DNA of 64,000 nt from Riptortus pedestris (GCA_019009955.1 CM032233.1:65284001-65348000), one strand, 5' to 3'; counted from the first letter of the stretch, positions 10,263 through 21,701 are shown. The notes: generated by a model not told the origin, from the sequence alone. Program-made: numbers and translations.

Positions 10263-11719
10263 AAAAAAAAGTCCATCACGCAGGGGCTGCGTAAACTAAG
10301 CAGATTTCCCCCGTGAAGTTTAACAATAGATAATCCTATATAATGATAACACAATAGCACAGTCAATATCAAGTGAATGAATACAAACGATAATAAGAAA
10401 CCTCCAGACAGGAAGCGCCTTAAATGTAAAGAAACAGGTCTGCCAACGGCTCACCGGAAAGAAAAACAATTAATGAAACATATCAGAATATAGCATATTA
10501 ATTTTATTGAAAAATATGTACTATATCTTATTCTGTAATTTATAATGAATCAGAAAATTTTTTATCTCAATCAATGAAATTTTAGTATTCAAAGAATTTA
10601 AGATGAAGGGGGGGGGGTCACAAGAACATATTTGCATTTATCTCGTATTATAAAGGTCTCTGTAAAACAATATTTTGTATTTAAGCTTCGAATAATGTGG
10701 TTTATTATACACTCAACCGCAAAAAAAAACCGGACACTTAGATGTAGTCTTATAATTTTGTTAAATACTTACTATATATGTATATTAATCTTTTTAATTC
10801 AAATAATTGGTTAATCTATAGGTTATTTAAACAAAATCTGCCAAAAGTGAATAATTTTTATTGATTATTTACACAAAAATACAAAATAAAAAAAAAGAAA
10901 AAGATAAATTAACACATTTAAAAAAAAAAAAAATATTCTTCATTTTTATTACAGTGAATGGTAGACTTCGCTACCCCAAGCGTTTCTGCAATGTAACGTA
11001 AGCTCCGGCCTTCCATCTAAGTTTGAAAGACCCATTATTCTGGACCAAAATAAAAATAAAACATTAATTAAAGAAAATGCTTGGTTAATAATTAAAGATG
11101 TTTAAATGTGCGAAAAACTACTTACAGTTTAGAATAGATCAACTTCACGACAAATAAATCTAATCTGAGTTTTATCTAATTGTTTACTAATCCTGAAAGT
11201 ATTAGTTCAATGGACTTAGACTCTAAATTCTCTGTAATAACTAGAATACCCACATAAAGAAAATTGCTGAAAATTAGCATTTAATACGACAAAAATGAAG
11301 TGTCCGGTTTTTTTTTGCGGTTAGTGTATAACAGAGTATTGTTTATGTAACACGAGTAGAAGTGGGGGTTTACTGAAGGCCGACCTGAAAAATGCAAATA
11401 TCTCGGTTAATATTCAAGATAAAGACAAAATGCATATAAAAATATTTATAGTAAATTTAATGGTCAATAAGATTTATTCCATACACTTTTTCGATTCGGC
11501 TTATAGTAACGCATATATTTCGATTTTTCAAAATTCTTCCCCTCCCCCTAGTCCGATTTCAGCCGTTAACAAACTTGATCTTTCTTTTTACATAAAACGA
11601 CTAAATATCGAGTTTGGACCTCATTTTCGTCATCTACTATGTAGAGTCGGTAGACATTTGAAGAAAAAGTTCGAAAATTGCATCAAGAGTACTACGTCAA
11701 TAGCTTATTTCTCTGCTAA
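10263..11719 (-). mobile_element. HINE-like element, subfamily A, nested and split by a MITE
   Basis: The 3' terminus and hairpin (AAAGTCCATCACGCAGG) are near 10267 and the 5' end (TTCTCTGCT) near 11717. The copy lacks the microsatellite and ~70 bp beside it: 'actcgatattta' joins directly to 'cctcattttcgtcat' near 11627. The Tc1-like MITE interrupts it at 10709/11327; removing the MITE and one TA restores the family sequence 'tttattatataacagagtattg'. The 107-aa plus ORF at 11430-11753 is the recurrent antisense ORF. Confidence 0.8.
10710..11326 (-). mobile_element. Tc1/mariner-like MITE, 617 bp, with HTH remnant
   Basis: Inverted ends of about 28 bp (CACTCAACCGCAAAA... with ...CCGGACACTT on the left, the inverse on the right) are flanked by TA duplications at 10708-10709 and 11327-11328. 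On the minus strand, near 11017-10951, a short frame reads RSLRYIAETLGVAKSTIH, a helix-turn-helix like those at the N-terminus of Tc1-type transposases. A pyrimidine-AG precedes the ATG and a GT follows the helix, which might be relics of splice sites. The catalytic DDE domain is absent, so the element is non-autonomous. A second, left-truncated copy lies at 46441-47013. Confidence 0.85.
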
Positions 11720-11799
11720 AATTACCAAAATATGTCTGAATATAGCATATTAATTTTATTAAAAACTATTTACTTTAGCTAGTGCTGTTATTTATAACT

Positions 11800-12590
11800 A
11801 GCTAAAGTTCCCGGCTTCGCTCGGGAAATCATTTCAGGCTGAATGATGATGGTATATTTTTTTTGGCAAGGCTTCAATGTTTACAATTACACCTGCCTTC
11901 TCGACTCATTGTTTTCCCCGGGAGGGTCAGGCAGAGGGCTTACAGAACAGAAATTTCGGTTTTGAAGAATAAATGAAAATAAGTCCCTCTCCACTTTTTG
12001 ACACTCCGTGAATAATTTATATTATAATCATGGATAGGTTTATTATAACTAAATATCATTTATAATGTACATATTTCATGTCGAAAAACAATCCATGCTT
12101 AATTATGTACATAACATTATATAAATAATAGTAAATGTGAGTATAAAGCAAAATACAACATTTCACAGGAAATAAGTTAACACGATTTACTGAGTTAGCC
12201 TTTCGTTCGTGAGTGCTATCAACATTGTTTAATAAAATGTCCTCTTCAAAACATTAAACATTTCGAATTTTCTATATATCACTATATTTCTATGTAGTAA
12301 TTTATATTTATATTATATCGTGGTGTAAATAAATAACAGTGGCACCCTAAAAATAATTTAATATATATTGTAAAAGTGAGGTGAGGGAAAGAGATTGTAG
12401 CAACCCCTCCTCCCTCCCCCGCAACCTCAAATCATAGTGAGTTTAAACGCATTTTGTCATTTGTTATAATGACATAACCAAGTAACGTTTAATAGACATG
12501 GATAGTATATAGTCATTTCAATGTCGTCATCATATCGGAGGAAATAAGATAATATATACCACAATTCAAGAGTTTGATTCCACTATATCT
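11800..12590 (+). mobile_element. Tandem-unit repeat element, 5' head only
   Basis: It starts ACTAGCTAAAGTTCCCGGC and follows the head of the 713-3092 element (GCTGAATGATGATGGTAT, AAGGCTTCAATGTTTACA) to about 12590, where it stops short of the tandem units. It begins within the older HINE (11720-11799) and is followed by another HINE piece. Confidence 0.65.
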
Positions 12591-12592
12591 TC

Positions 12593-12705
12593 CAGGTCCG
12601 ATTTCAGCCATTAGTGACAGTGATATTTTTTTTTACCTAAAATAATGAAATATCAATTTCGGTAACGATCAAACAAGAATTGCGACCGTAGAGCGTTGCT
12701 TGTCC
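12593..12705 (-). mobile_element. HINE-like core fragment
   Basis: Plus-strand GTCCGATTTCAGCCATTAG to GCGACCGTAGAGCGTT, the antisense of the segment just distal to the microsatellite. Both flanks are lost. Confidence 0.65.
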
Positions 12706-12794
12706 ACGACGAATTATGTAACAGGTTAAGGTGCGTTTACTCTTGGACAATATGCAATTCATAAACCCTGGAGTTTGGGTACTATTCCATCGTT

Positions 12795-12932
12795 GACAGA
12801 AGGAATTAAGTGGCAGGCCCACTAAATAAAATCATTTATTCCACCCTACTAGAAAAAGCTGGCAGCAGATAATTAGTCCCGAATAGCTGTAATAGGATGA
12901 AATAGACGTTAATGAGTAACAATCGTTCTATT
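12795..12932 (+). mobile_element. tRNA-derived SINE (family 1), 5'-truncated
   Basis: It contains CCCACTAAATAAAAT, CACCCTACTAGAAAAAG, CAGATAATTAGTCCCGAAT and GACGTTAATGAGTAAC, which match the 3' half of the SINE at 15715-15938 in order. The tRNA-like head is missing. Confidence 0.55.
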
Positions 12933-12999
12933 TTGTGGAATGAAAGTTTAAAATACACTGCCATTAACACTCAGATAAATCTTTAATGATCGTATCTCA

Positions 13000-13480
13000 C
13001 AAAAAAAAAAAAAACTCCTTCGAGCAGACTTTGCGTGAACTAAGCAGATATTCCACTTTCTGGTATAACTCACTATTGATCTCTTTCCCCCATATATTTT
13101 CTAATATTGCAAGCAAACATTCTATTATTAAAAGTGGGGGTTTGCTCGCGGCTGAAAAAAATTTCAAAGGCTGACGTAATATTTGATGTATAAAACAACA
13201 ATTGTAGAGTATAACATTTTTCGATACGACTCATAATAACGGAGATATTTTGACATTTCAAATCCACCCCCATGGTATGTGTAAGAGTGGAGGTTTATTG
13301 AAGGCTAAAAATAGCTACTGGAGGTGGAAAATTTAAGAATAAAAAAATCTTCGCTGTTATTCAACAGAAAAAATATACATAACAACATTTATAGAACAAG
13401 TGTAGGGTGATGGGTTCTATATCATTTTTCGATCCGACTTAACAATAACAGAGATATTTCGAATTGTCGAAATTTGAAAA
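13000..13480 (-). mobile_element. Degenerate HINE-like pieces
   Basis: The 3' terminus is recognisable at 13013-13045 (TTGCGTGAACTAAGCAGATA). An AGTGGGGGTTT...GGCTGAAA block near 13131 and 'cataataacggagatatttt' near 13230 follow. A second, similar block at 13288-13480 repeats the same order (GTGGAGGTTTATTGAAGGC, TTTTTCGATCCGACTTA), so the region is duplicated or two copies are fused. The ORFs at 12986-13174 and 13073-13273 are shadows. Confidence 0.6.
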
Positions 13481-13556
13481 GACACATTGAGTGTGTACAT
13501 TGAGATTATGCTATCTACTGTTGGCAGTAGAGATTATTCAATCTGTTATTTTTATT

Positions 13557-14319
13557 AGCAGATTTCCCTTAAGAGAAATCAGCTATTGAGGTCGTACTCA
13601 TAACGCGATTTTTAAAATTTTTCTTCAAATGTTCATCGATCCTACCTAGGAGATGACGAAAATGAGGTCCGTTCAAAATTGTACACACACTCACACAAAC
13701 ACATATTTGTCTGTTACCGCTCTAGCGGTCGCAATTATTGTTTGATCGTTACCAAACTCGACATTTAGTAGTTGTATGTAAAAAGACAGATCACGTTCGT
13801 TAAAGGCTGAAATCTGATCAGAGGGGGGGGGGTTAGAGGGAGAGGTTTTTGAAAATTCGAAATATCTCCGTTACTATGCTTTGTGTTGAAAAATTGTATA
13901 GAACCAATCATATTACAAATAAAATGTACTTTAAATATTCTTATTGACATTTATTCTCTATCTTGTATATTAACCGAGGTATTTGCATTTTTCAGTTTTT
14001 AGCCTTCACCAAACCACCACTTTACATGTTACATAAACAATACTCGGTTATGTAATAAATCACATTATTCGAAACTTAAATACCAAATATTGTTTTCCAG
14101 GGATCTTTATTATACGAGATACATGCAAATATGTTCTGGTGACCCTCCCACCCACCTTAAGTTTTTGGACTACTTAAATTTAAGTTTTCTTATTATTGTT
14201 TGTATTTATTCACTTAATATTCACGGTAGTGTTGTGTTACCAGTATGTAGATTTATCTGTTGTTAAACTTCACGAGGGAAATTTGCCTATTTTACGCAGC
14301 CACTGCGAGACGGACTTTT
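13557..14319 (+). mobile_element. HINE-like element, subfamily A, complete with internal deletion
   Basis: The 5' end AGCAGATTTCCCTTAAG is at 13557, preceded by T, and the 3' end GACGGACTTTTG at 14310-14319. The microsatellite position holds only imperfect ACAC repeats (13682-13705). The distal part has lost the segment from 'gagataaaaattattctg' to the 'ttcttattaccg' block. The 61-aa minus ORF at 13765-13950 is the recurring antisense ORF. Confidence 0.8.
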
Positions 14320-15226
14320 GAATTTTAGTTTAGTAAAACGTCCGTAAGGCCGAAGAAGAATATACCTTGCATTTTTCTTACTTGCTCGAATAACACACGG
14401 ATGGTTTCTTCCCTAAGTCTATTTATGCACTAACTTGAAATTTCACTTAGATACACAAGTTGCTTAGAAACACGGTTTAAATGAAAAAGGTCAGCTCAAG
14501 GGGGAGAGGGGTGAAGCCGAAAATAAAATCTTTCATATAACTTCGTTAATATCCGAGTTAGTGAGAAATGTCTAGGGCAGAATAGTAGTAAATTAGTCTC
14601 TTTATAGATTTGGTGGCTATAACCTTTTCGACCAAACTCATAATAAGGAAGAAATATAAGATTTTATTTATTTCCCTCGCTCTCTAATCGCCCACTTCAG
14701 CCCCATTTTACACAAGAACGTACTTTATTTTTATATGTATTTTTTAATGACTGGTTTGATATTAATTTTACAAAAGTTATGGACAAAGGGGTCCATTGAT
14801 GACATAATATCTCAAATTTAATCATTTATCTCGTAGTTTAGGTTCAATGAAAACTATGAGCGATATTTACGGCTTTTCGTGATATTTTGGCAAATAATTA
14901 GGTTAATTTTGATTTAGAGAAGAAAAAAAAAAGAAAACTTTAAGGTAATATATCATTGTTTTCACGATTTGAATAATTGGAAAGAGCTTGTCATATACAT
15001 GGTGTATTGCATTATGATACTTCTCTAAAAGCGTTGCGGACAGACGGAAACCCTTGTAAAAATATTAGTCTCCTTTTCAGATGTAACTAGATTTAATATT
15101 ACATCATTCAACAGGTTTAAGAATGGGGGAAAAAACATTTAAGAAGTTACTACCAAATCAGCATCTTTGATTCATTGCCCAAGATCTTCAAATATTCTTT
15201 GAAATCAAGTTCTTGGCTGTTATTTT
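14320..15226. other. Unassigned AT-rich DNA
   Basis: It contains a block (14490-14740) with 'ATATAACTTCGTTAATATCC' and 'CGACCAAACTCATAATAAGG', faintly like the sense of HINE cores but too diverged to assign. No coding potential was seen. Confidence 0.45.
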
Positions 15227-15331
15227 AGCATATTTCCCTAAAGGGAAATCAGATATTAAGGACTCATGACGTGATTTCTTCAAATGTCCATCAATACTAC
15301 CCAGGAGATAGCGAAAATGAGCTCCGTTCAG

Positions 15332-15335
<4 letters not shown>

Positions 15336-15396
<61 letters not shown>
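15336..15396. repeat. (TA)n microsatellite inside a HINE
   Basis: Pure TA dinucleotides at the usual HINE position. The minus ORF of alternating Tyr-Ile here is an artefact. Confidence 0.95.
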
Positions 15397-15401
<5 letters not shown>

Positions 15402-15714
15402 GAACAAATTGAATGATCACTAAATGTCTTTTTTTTCTTATTTTCTGTCTGGTGATTTGTATCCGAGATATTTTGATTATACAGTTTTCCGCATCCAATA
15501 AACCACCACTCCTACTCATGTCATATTAATAATAAGCTGATATATCATGAACCACTTCATTAAAAGGTTAAGTACCTAATATTGTTTTCATTGAACTATT
15601 ACTTTGTGGTCGGTACATGCCAATACGTTTTGTTTATCCTCCCTCTTTTTGTTATTGTCTTACTCAAATTAGAGTGATTGAGATAAAAATTATTCTGATT
15701 CATTATAAAATTCA

Positions 15715-15938
15715 GGGGCTCAGGTGAGCCATGTGATTAAAGTATCGAACTTAATCTCACATGGTAAACCTAGAGTGGCCAATTTGATTCCCGCCTGGGC
15801 AATAGGAGTTTATTTAGTAACGGAATCCACTAAATAAAATCCATCGTACCATCCTGGCTAGAAAAGGGTCGTAACCTGTAGATAACCGGTCCCAATTAGC
15901 CTTAGTTGCAAAAAGTGGATGTTAATAAATAATTTAAT
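15715..15938 (+). mobile_element. tRNA-derived SINE (family 1), near complete
   Basis: About 85 bp of tRNA-like head (GTGAGCCATGTGATTAAAGT in the A-box position, TGATTCCCGCC in the B-box position) are followed by a unique body (ATCCACTAAATAAAAT, CCTGTAGATAACCGGTCCC) and a short AATAAATAA tail. It is inserted in a HINE with an imperfect ~9-bp duplication of the host. Truncated relatives lie at 12795-12932 and 59765-59885. This copy is the best reference for the family in the window. Confidence 0.7.
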
Positions 15939-16254
15939 TTATAAATTACTGCCCTAGCTATAGTAAAGAGTTTTCTGTAAAATTAATACGTTGTATTCCA
16001 ATATAATTCATGAAGTGTTTTTATTTCCGGTCTAGAATATTTCTATCTATCTATTCAGCTCTCAGAGGTTGGCTGACCAGTTTGTTTACAATTCAGACGC
16101 TTGCTGTGGTAGAGATTATTAACCTGTAAATTGACTGTAAGATTTCTCATTACCGTTTGTATTTATTCTCTTTTTATATTTACGGTGGTTACCAGTATGG
16201 AGATTTATCTCATTGTAAATCTGCTTAGTTTACGCAGCCCTGCGTGACCTTCTT

Positions 16255-16573
16255 TTTATTGCCATTCACGCCCTGAATATCGTAAATTCGATCTTCTCAA
16301 GTCAAGGCCATTATTTTTATTTGTCTTCGGCGAAAAGTGGAACCACCATAAATTTTGTAATATCAATGATTGTGTCCGAACTTTTTAATCCTTTTCTAAA
16401 AAAACTTGCAAATAAATTGAAGCTTGAAAAGAGTAAAATCAACCCGTTAATCAATAACTTGTTAAGCTCATAAGTATATAAATTATTCCAGAAAGAGTAT
16501 GGGCATTAAGAGTATAGAATTACTCTTGACCCACTCTTAATCGACGATTACAGACTTCCGACACACGTAGAGC
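16255..16573. other. Unassigned spacer
   Basis: AT-rich, no recognised family or ORF. An imperfect palindrome AGAGTATAGAATTACTCTTG occurs near 16508. Confidence 0.5.
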
Positions 16574-17700
16574 TTAAAAAAAACTTTATTGGAAATATAC
16601 ACAAATATAGATGTTACATGTACAATAGCTGGGATACAACTGACTGGGGAGTTTTTTTTTTTCTTTTTTCCCTACACCTGACTAAAGAAGAAAGACCAAA
16701 AGAAAATCATGCATAGAAGAAGGGCATGCGAAGAAAACTAAGCGAAAGAATAACATGCAAGCATGCAAAACAAAAACAAGTACCTCAAGTACACATGCAT
16801 ATACACGGGATATACACATACATACCGGGCTGTGGTGTAGGATAGGATAAGGATTTTGGGTGAGGATTGCCTTTTTTCTGTAATTTATTTATTATCATTT
16901 TAAGGCGGTTTTGTAGATAGGAGTCCGGGTGCTGGTTATCTGGGAGACGTGCTGAAGATGATCTGCGCAGGTTCACAGTCGATACTGATAGCTAGGGTAA
17001 AACGAAAGATAGTCGGAGATAACGTAGGTGTGTTATTGTTTATGTGTGAGAGTAAAGTGTTGTATTTTGGAAGACTGTGCGTAGGTGTGTCGCCTCTTGT
17101 GTGTCTATGGTTCCCGTAGGTCTACTAGTCTTGTACTGAGGTTTGTTGGTCCCTGCCATCGTTCTGGCCGTACCGCTCTTGGGAAATCTTAGAACAGTCG
17201 GTTGTCGGTGCTTTGTAGTCCGTCATAGAATTTGTGGTAGCGTCGTCTGATGAAAGAGGCGATTGTGGGTATGTTGAGCAGTTGGTGTAGTTCTGGCGCT
17301 TTGGTTTATCTCAAGGATGTATGATATGTGATAGTTTTCAGGATAGAGTTCTGAAACTGCCGAAGCTGATGAAGAGTAGACGGAAGAAGAAATCTAAAGA
17401 GGGGTGTTCCGTATGTTGGGGAGTGTGGGACGTAAGACTCCAGTGTATATTAGTTCTTCAGTCAGAGTGTGAGCGTCTGTGATCTGAGTATGTGACCAAG
17501 GGACCCGGGCTTTTTGGCTGAGGAGTAGGAGGGGACGGGGTTTATTTAACAGGAATGGTGAGGATTGCTGAGTTGGCGGCTTGGTGTAGATCTTTGGACT
17601 TAAACTAACGACGGTAGAAACATTGATGTCATATGTAAATATATGAATGTTATGTATATAAATATGCGTGAACAATACGTCCAGTATTTTTAAATACAAG
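16574..17700 (-). pseudogene. LINE fragment, post-RT C-terminal region, broken
   Basis: Minus-strand translation gives, with stops and shifts, LHQLRQFQNSILKTITYHT, LLNIPTIASFIRRRYHKFY and DGLQSTDNRLF. This is the order seen after the RT domain of Jockey/I/CR1-type LINEs ('nkiLRkitgaPwyv..LH..l.i.ti...i.rry..fy'). The 101-aa ORF at 17394-17699 and the 63-aa ORF at 16785-16976 are parts of it. The 3' untranslated end has CCAATAAAG on the minus strand near 16584. The palm motifs are not present, so it is 5'-truncated. Clade is uncertain. Confidence 0.65.
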
Positions 17701-18612
17701 TAAGAATTTACTTAAATTTTGTCATCTCCTGGGTCATGTTGGGGGACGTATAAAGACTCATTTCAAAAATCGCTTAATGGGCTCCATTTCAACAGGTTAT
17801 TTCCGATTATAAATAGAAATGTCTTCCTGAAATACAGTCACATTGAAGATAAGAAAACTATAGCATACATTGATGAAATAAAATATTTTTATTCGATTCT
17901 GATGAATTCCATATAAACTACATAAAAAAAAAAGTTTGATGATGGAGGGAAATTGAACGAGAAAAAGGATGACAGTGATATCTAAATTTCGTATGTGGAT
18001 GTTTGATCTGAAAGGGGAGGGAGAGATGCAGAGTTAAGCTCCCCGGGCCCGGAAAGATAATAAGTGAAAAAGTTTTAAACTGCCTATACTCCTAAGGTAG
18101 GGCTCTTGTATCCGCTCTTCTCTATATGAATAAACTTGGCAAATAGGGCTCCAACCTTCCCATCAACTTACTTACTTAGCATAGAATTTCGACTCATCAC
18201 GCCTAATATACACAATCATGTTAGGATGAGGATCGGAAAATATTTAAAAAAAAAAAAAATATAGAAGAACATTTTTCCTGTGTAGCACCTGTTTTTGTTA
18301 GTTCAGTGTTACTCGTAAAGAATATTGAATCCAAGTTATATATCACAATGTCAACCAATAATTCCATAAGATAAACGACTAAGGAAAAAATTATGAAAGT
18401 AAAATATATAGGTAACTGAAAATAAAATAAACCCCTCTTAGCCAACAAAGTGAATTGTTTAAGTACTCAAGATTACTTGCTTTTAAGTACACCAGGATTT
18501 CAATAAAGGTGTATGCTCAATATGCTATAATCAATATGCTATAATCAATCGAAGACGTATACTCCACCAATCTTGTTGTCGACATTTTTAAGAATATTCA
18601 TATACTTAAATC
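17701..18612. other. Unassigned AT-rich DNA
   Basis: 'GTCATCTCCTGGGTCATG' at 17720 recalls the antisense HINE 5' block, but the match is short. ORFs at 17719-17916 and 18221-18448 have no family resemblance. A direct TATGCTATAATCAA repeat occurs at 18518-18548. Confidence 0.45.
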
Positions 18613-19093
18613 AAAGTCCGCCTCGCAGGGGCTGCGTAAACCAAGCAGTTTTCCTACGTGAAGTTTTACAATAGAGAAATCGGCATACTGCTAACATTTA
18701 ACACCACCGTGAGTAAACACAAACGGTTCTCATTACGTCGTTAATACTGTAATGTATAATTACTCAGAATAATTTATATTTTAATAACTAACATTTTAGT
18801 AGTCCAAGAAATAAAGAAGGTATTGGCATCAACAGAACGTATTTGCATATATCCCACAAAGTAAAAGGTTAGAAGACAAGAACGGTTAAGTTACACGAGA
18901 GACGAACAGTGGCGGAAACGGCTGAACTAATCCGGAAACTTCCGACAATAGCCGCACACAAAATTCATAAAAATGGAAATATCTGGGTTAATATTCAAGA
19001 TAGAGAATAAATGTATATAACAATATTTATAGTAAATTAAATTTGCAATAAGATTGTTTCTATACAAGTTTTCTATCCGACGGGTAGTACCGT
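18613..19093 (-). mobile_element. HINE-like element, A/B mosaic, 5'-truncated
   Basis: The 3' terminus (AAAGTCCGCCTCGCAGGGG) is followed by subfamily A distal sequence up to 'cacaaagtaaaaggtt' near 18870. It then switches to the subfamily B segment (CACGAGAGACGAACAGTGGC, a Tyr-free non-coding block) and returns to the shared core 'gggttaatattcaagatag'. The piece ends near 19093 before the microsatellite. Confidence 0.7.
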
Positions 19094-20140
19094 AGATAGA
19101 TAGACAAGCAAATATAAAGTTCTATAAATGTTGAAATGTACATGTTGTCTCTGCATTACGGACGTACAGCCACGGAGGTATTGCGAATTTTCAAAAATCA
19201 ATTTCTTAATTAATGATTGGAATAATTTATGGTATAACTCTTGACTGTAAACTTGGAGAAATCAAATCGAATACGCTCAACTGGACTTCATGTAATAGGC
19301 ACTCAAAAAGTGAAAATATATCCGTCATACGTCAATTAAAAAATTTGTATTGAATGAATCTTATTGACAATGTAATTCCTCATAAGTGTAACTCAATACG
19401 TTTTTGCTCTGTTTTGAATATTAACGATTCTTAATATATATTCACAAATATTCGCCCGATTTCCGCATTAAAAATACATTAACTTGGCTCGTGGTGGGAG
19501 GGTTTCTTTGTGTTTAAGCTATTTCAGACCCGATTTCGTAATGCAATTGAACCAGACAGGGCAAACATTTATGTTTCCAACTACCAACGACGGGTAAGAC
19601 CACACATTATGAATTATAAATATTATGTTATTACCAAGATTCTTTTAAAAAATGTCTTATAGGACATTTGATCTCAAAATTAGTTAATTGATAACCGTTA
19701 ACTTAAATGAAGGTACCATTTGATAAAGGCGCCACCTTTAATGTATTGAGATTTGTGAGGCTCGCTGCATATTCAGTGGCATGCCTGGCCATGAGTGTGA
19801 ATATGGATTTACAGTTGTGGAAAACTCCGATGATGAATGCAAGTCATTTAAAAAATGGGGTTCAGTTGTAATATTTCACCGTGTGAGGTTGACAGTGACA
19901 GAATCCTACCATCAAGTAAGTGATTAAGCCCCGACCTGATTTGAAAAGAGCCTCTAGGGTGAACAATGACTGAATAGCTTCAATTTTTTTTTTCGTCTCT
20001 GATTGATTGACATTAACTTTTAATTATTCTTTTTCTAAAAATATATTTAGCTTTATTGCGGTTATAAATGCCATTCAACTGTAAATGTAAACCAAAGTGA
20101 ACTATTTCTCTTGAACATTATACTGACCTAAGGAGCTTTT
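19094..20140. other. Unassigned, with very degenerate HINE-like traces
   Basis: Around 19165-19450 there are traces such as GGAGGTATTGCGAATTTTCA and 'ttgaatattaacgat' in HINE order, too diverged to delimit. The rest (19450-20140) is unassigned. Confidence 0.4.
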
Positions 20141-21075
20141 AGCAGATTTCCCTTAAAGGAAATCTGCTATTGAGGTCGTACTCATGACGTGATTCTCTGA
20201 AAATATCTTCAAATCTCCATCGATCCTACCCAGGAGATAACGAAAATGAGGTCCGTTCAAAACTATATAAATATGTATGTTAACGCTATAGAGGTCGCAA
20301 TTTTAGTTTAGTCGTTACCAAACTCGATATTTAGTCGTTTTACATAAAAAGAAAGATCAAGTTCGTTATTGGCTGTAATCGGACCATTGGTAGGGATATT
20401 AGAGGGTAGGAATTTCGAAAATTCGAAATATCTCTGTGTCTATACGTCGGATCGAAAGATTGTATATATCCAATCTTATTGCAAATTAAAGTTACTATAA
20501 CTATTGTTCTATACATAATTTCCGTATAATGAGTATTAACCGAGAAATTTGGATTTTATAGTTTTACTCTTTCAGTAACTCCCCCCCCCCTAGTGTCATA
20601 TTAATAATAAGCTGTTATATCAAAAACCACTTCATTAAAGGTTAAATGCCAAATATTGTTTTCAACAGAGCTTTATTATACGAGATACAAACAAATACGT
20701 TCTGTTGACCCCCCCTTCTTTTGTTCTTGGATTACTAAAATCTGAGTGATTGAGATAGAAATTATTCTGATTCATTTAAAATTACACCACTAGCTATAGT
20801 AAATAGTTTTCAATAAAATTAATATGTTATATTCAGTAATATTTCATTAATTGTTCGTGTTTCCGGTCAGAATAAATCTAACTATTCAGCATTGCTCTGT
20901 TTGATTACAATTCAGAGGCTTTCCAATGTAGATATTATTAACTTATAAATTGACTGAATGATTTCTTATTACCGTTTGTATTTATTCCCTTAACATTCAC
21001 GGTGGTGTTATCAGTATGAAGATTTATCTGTTGCAAACCTTCCTGTGAGAAATCTGCTTAGTTGCGTAAACCCCC
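20141..21075 (+). mobile_element. HINE-like element, subfamily A, full span
   Basis: The 5' end AGCAGATTTCCCTTAAAGG is at 20141 and the distal half is complete, including C-runs at 20581-20590 and 20709-20714. The microsatellite has shrunk to ATATAAATATG. The 3' hairpin is degraded (CTTAGTTGCGTAAAC); an extra TTAGCAGGGAAATCTGCTAA palindrome at 21077-21096 may be a displaced end. Confidence 0.75.
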
Positions 21076-21130
21076 TTAGCAGGGAAATCTGCTAAAACTG
21101 AAAATTTCTTCGCACCTATAGGTAGTTTAA

Positions 21131-21701
21131 CCCTTTCCACTCCAATGTCAAGTGTCACTCGACACTGATTTTGTTTCATTAGCTCCACTGTCGAGTGATA
21201 CTCGACATGGTGTAATACCTCTTTTTGCGGAAAATTTTAAAACAGGAGGGATTTTTGTTACTGAAATGTTTGAGTCACGAATGAATGAAACATATTCTAG
21301 AATCGTAAGATACTATAATTCAATTAAATTTTATCGATGCTACATAATAAAACTAGTTGTTATCGCACCGTTATCTGTTCGCGTCGTAAACAACTTATCT
21401 CTGTGCATCATCGTGTTTGTTTTCATGCAAATACCTGTAATGTCATGTATGGTGTGAATTTTCCTGGCGGATAAAACTGTGACTGAATCAATTCGCTGTG
21501 GGGCAGGACACGGATTGATGGTGCAACAAGTAACGCGTTTTGAAAGTAGTGATCGGTCGATTATAATTGCATATAAGTATAATAACCCTCCATACTGTCG
21601 TTTTTTTTACAAAATACACAAAAAACACTAAAAGTAAAAAAACGTAATTTTAGCGTGGAGCTGGTGGAATAAAAACAAAAACAGCCTTGGAGTGGAAAGG
21701 G
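21131..21701. mobile_element. piggyBac-like MITE, 571 bp
   Basis: Flanked by TTAA at 21127-21130 and 21702-21705, with inverted ends CCCTTTCCACTCC and GGAGTGGAAAGGG. TTAA duplication together with a CCC-starting inverted end is diagnostic of piggyBac elements. Just inside the left end are AGTGTC-actc-GACACT and GTCGAGT-gat-ACTCGAC, which look like subterminal transposase-binding palindromes. The 101-aa ORF at 21152-21457 begins in these repeats and has no transposase motif. The element lies about 35 bp after the palindromic HINE end. Confidence 0.85.

Larger units (their letters stand above)
10225..11799 (-). mobile_element. Older HINE-like host copy, split by a nested HINE
   Basis: Two host pieces flank the nested copy: about 25-35 bp before 10263 (read on the minus strand CTTTCCGATGAAGAATATTT) and 11720-11799, which matches the long-form 'tataaattacag...atattaattttattgaaa' block. 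Joining them restores the family's 'cagtaattgtttttctttccgg' site, so the nested copy sits in the T-run of an older HINE. The left piece is short, so this call is less certain than that for 25636-27212. Confidence 0.6.
15227..16254 (+). mobile_element. HINE-like element, subfamily A, carrying a SINE
   Basis: The 5' end AGCATATTTCCC is at 15227, a long (TA)n follows at 15336-15396, then the distal half, then the 3' end (AAATCTGCTTAGTTTACGC, hairpin, GTGAC). The proximal core after the microsatellite is lost. The SINE at 15715-15938 splits the 'cattataaattacagtact' block, leaving near-duplicate ATAAA(A)TT on both sides. Confidence 0.8.

Noticed and set aside
15334..15519. ORFs with long Tyr-Ile alternation (also 38814-39020, 41882-42154, 44925-45146, 51958-52167, 53774-53962, 59288-59709)
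   Set aside because: They are translations of (TA)n microsatellites with short flanks, not proteins.
21152..21457. 101-aa ORF as a piggyBac transposase fragment
   Set aside because: It begins in the subterminal palindromes, and I see no DDD or cysteine-rich piggyBac motifs.
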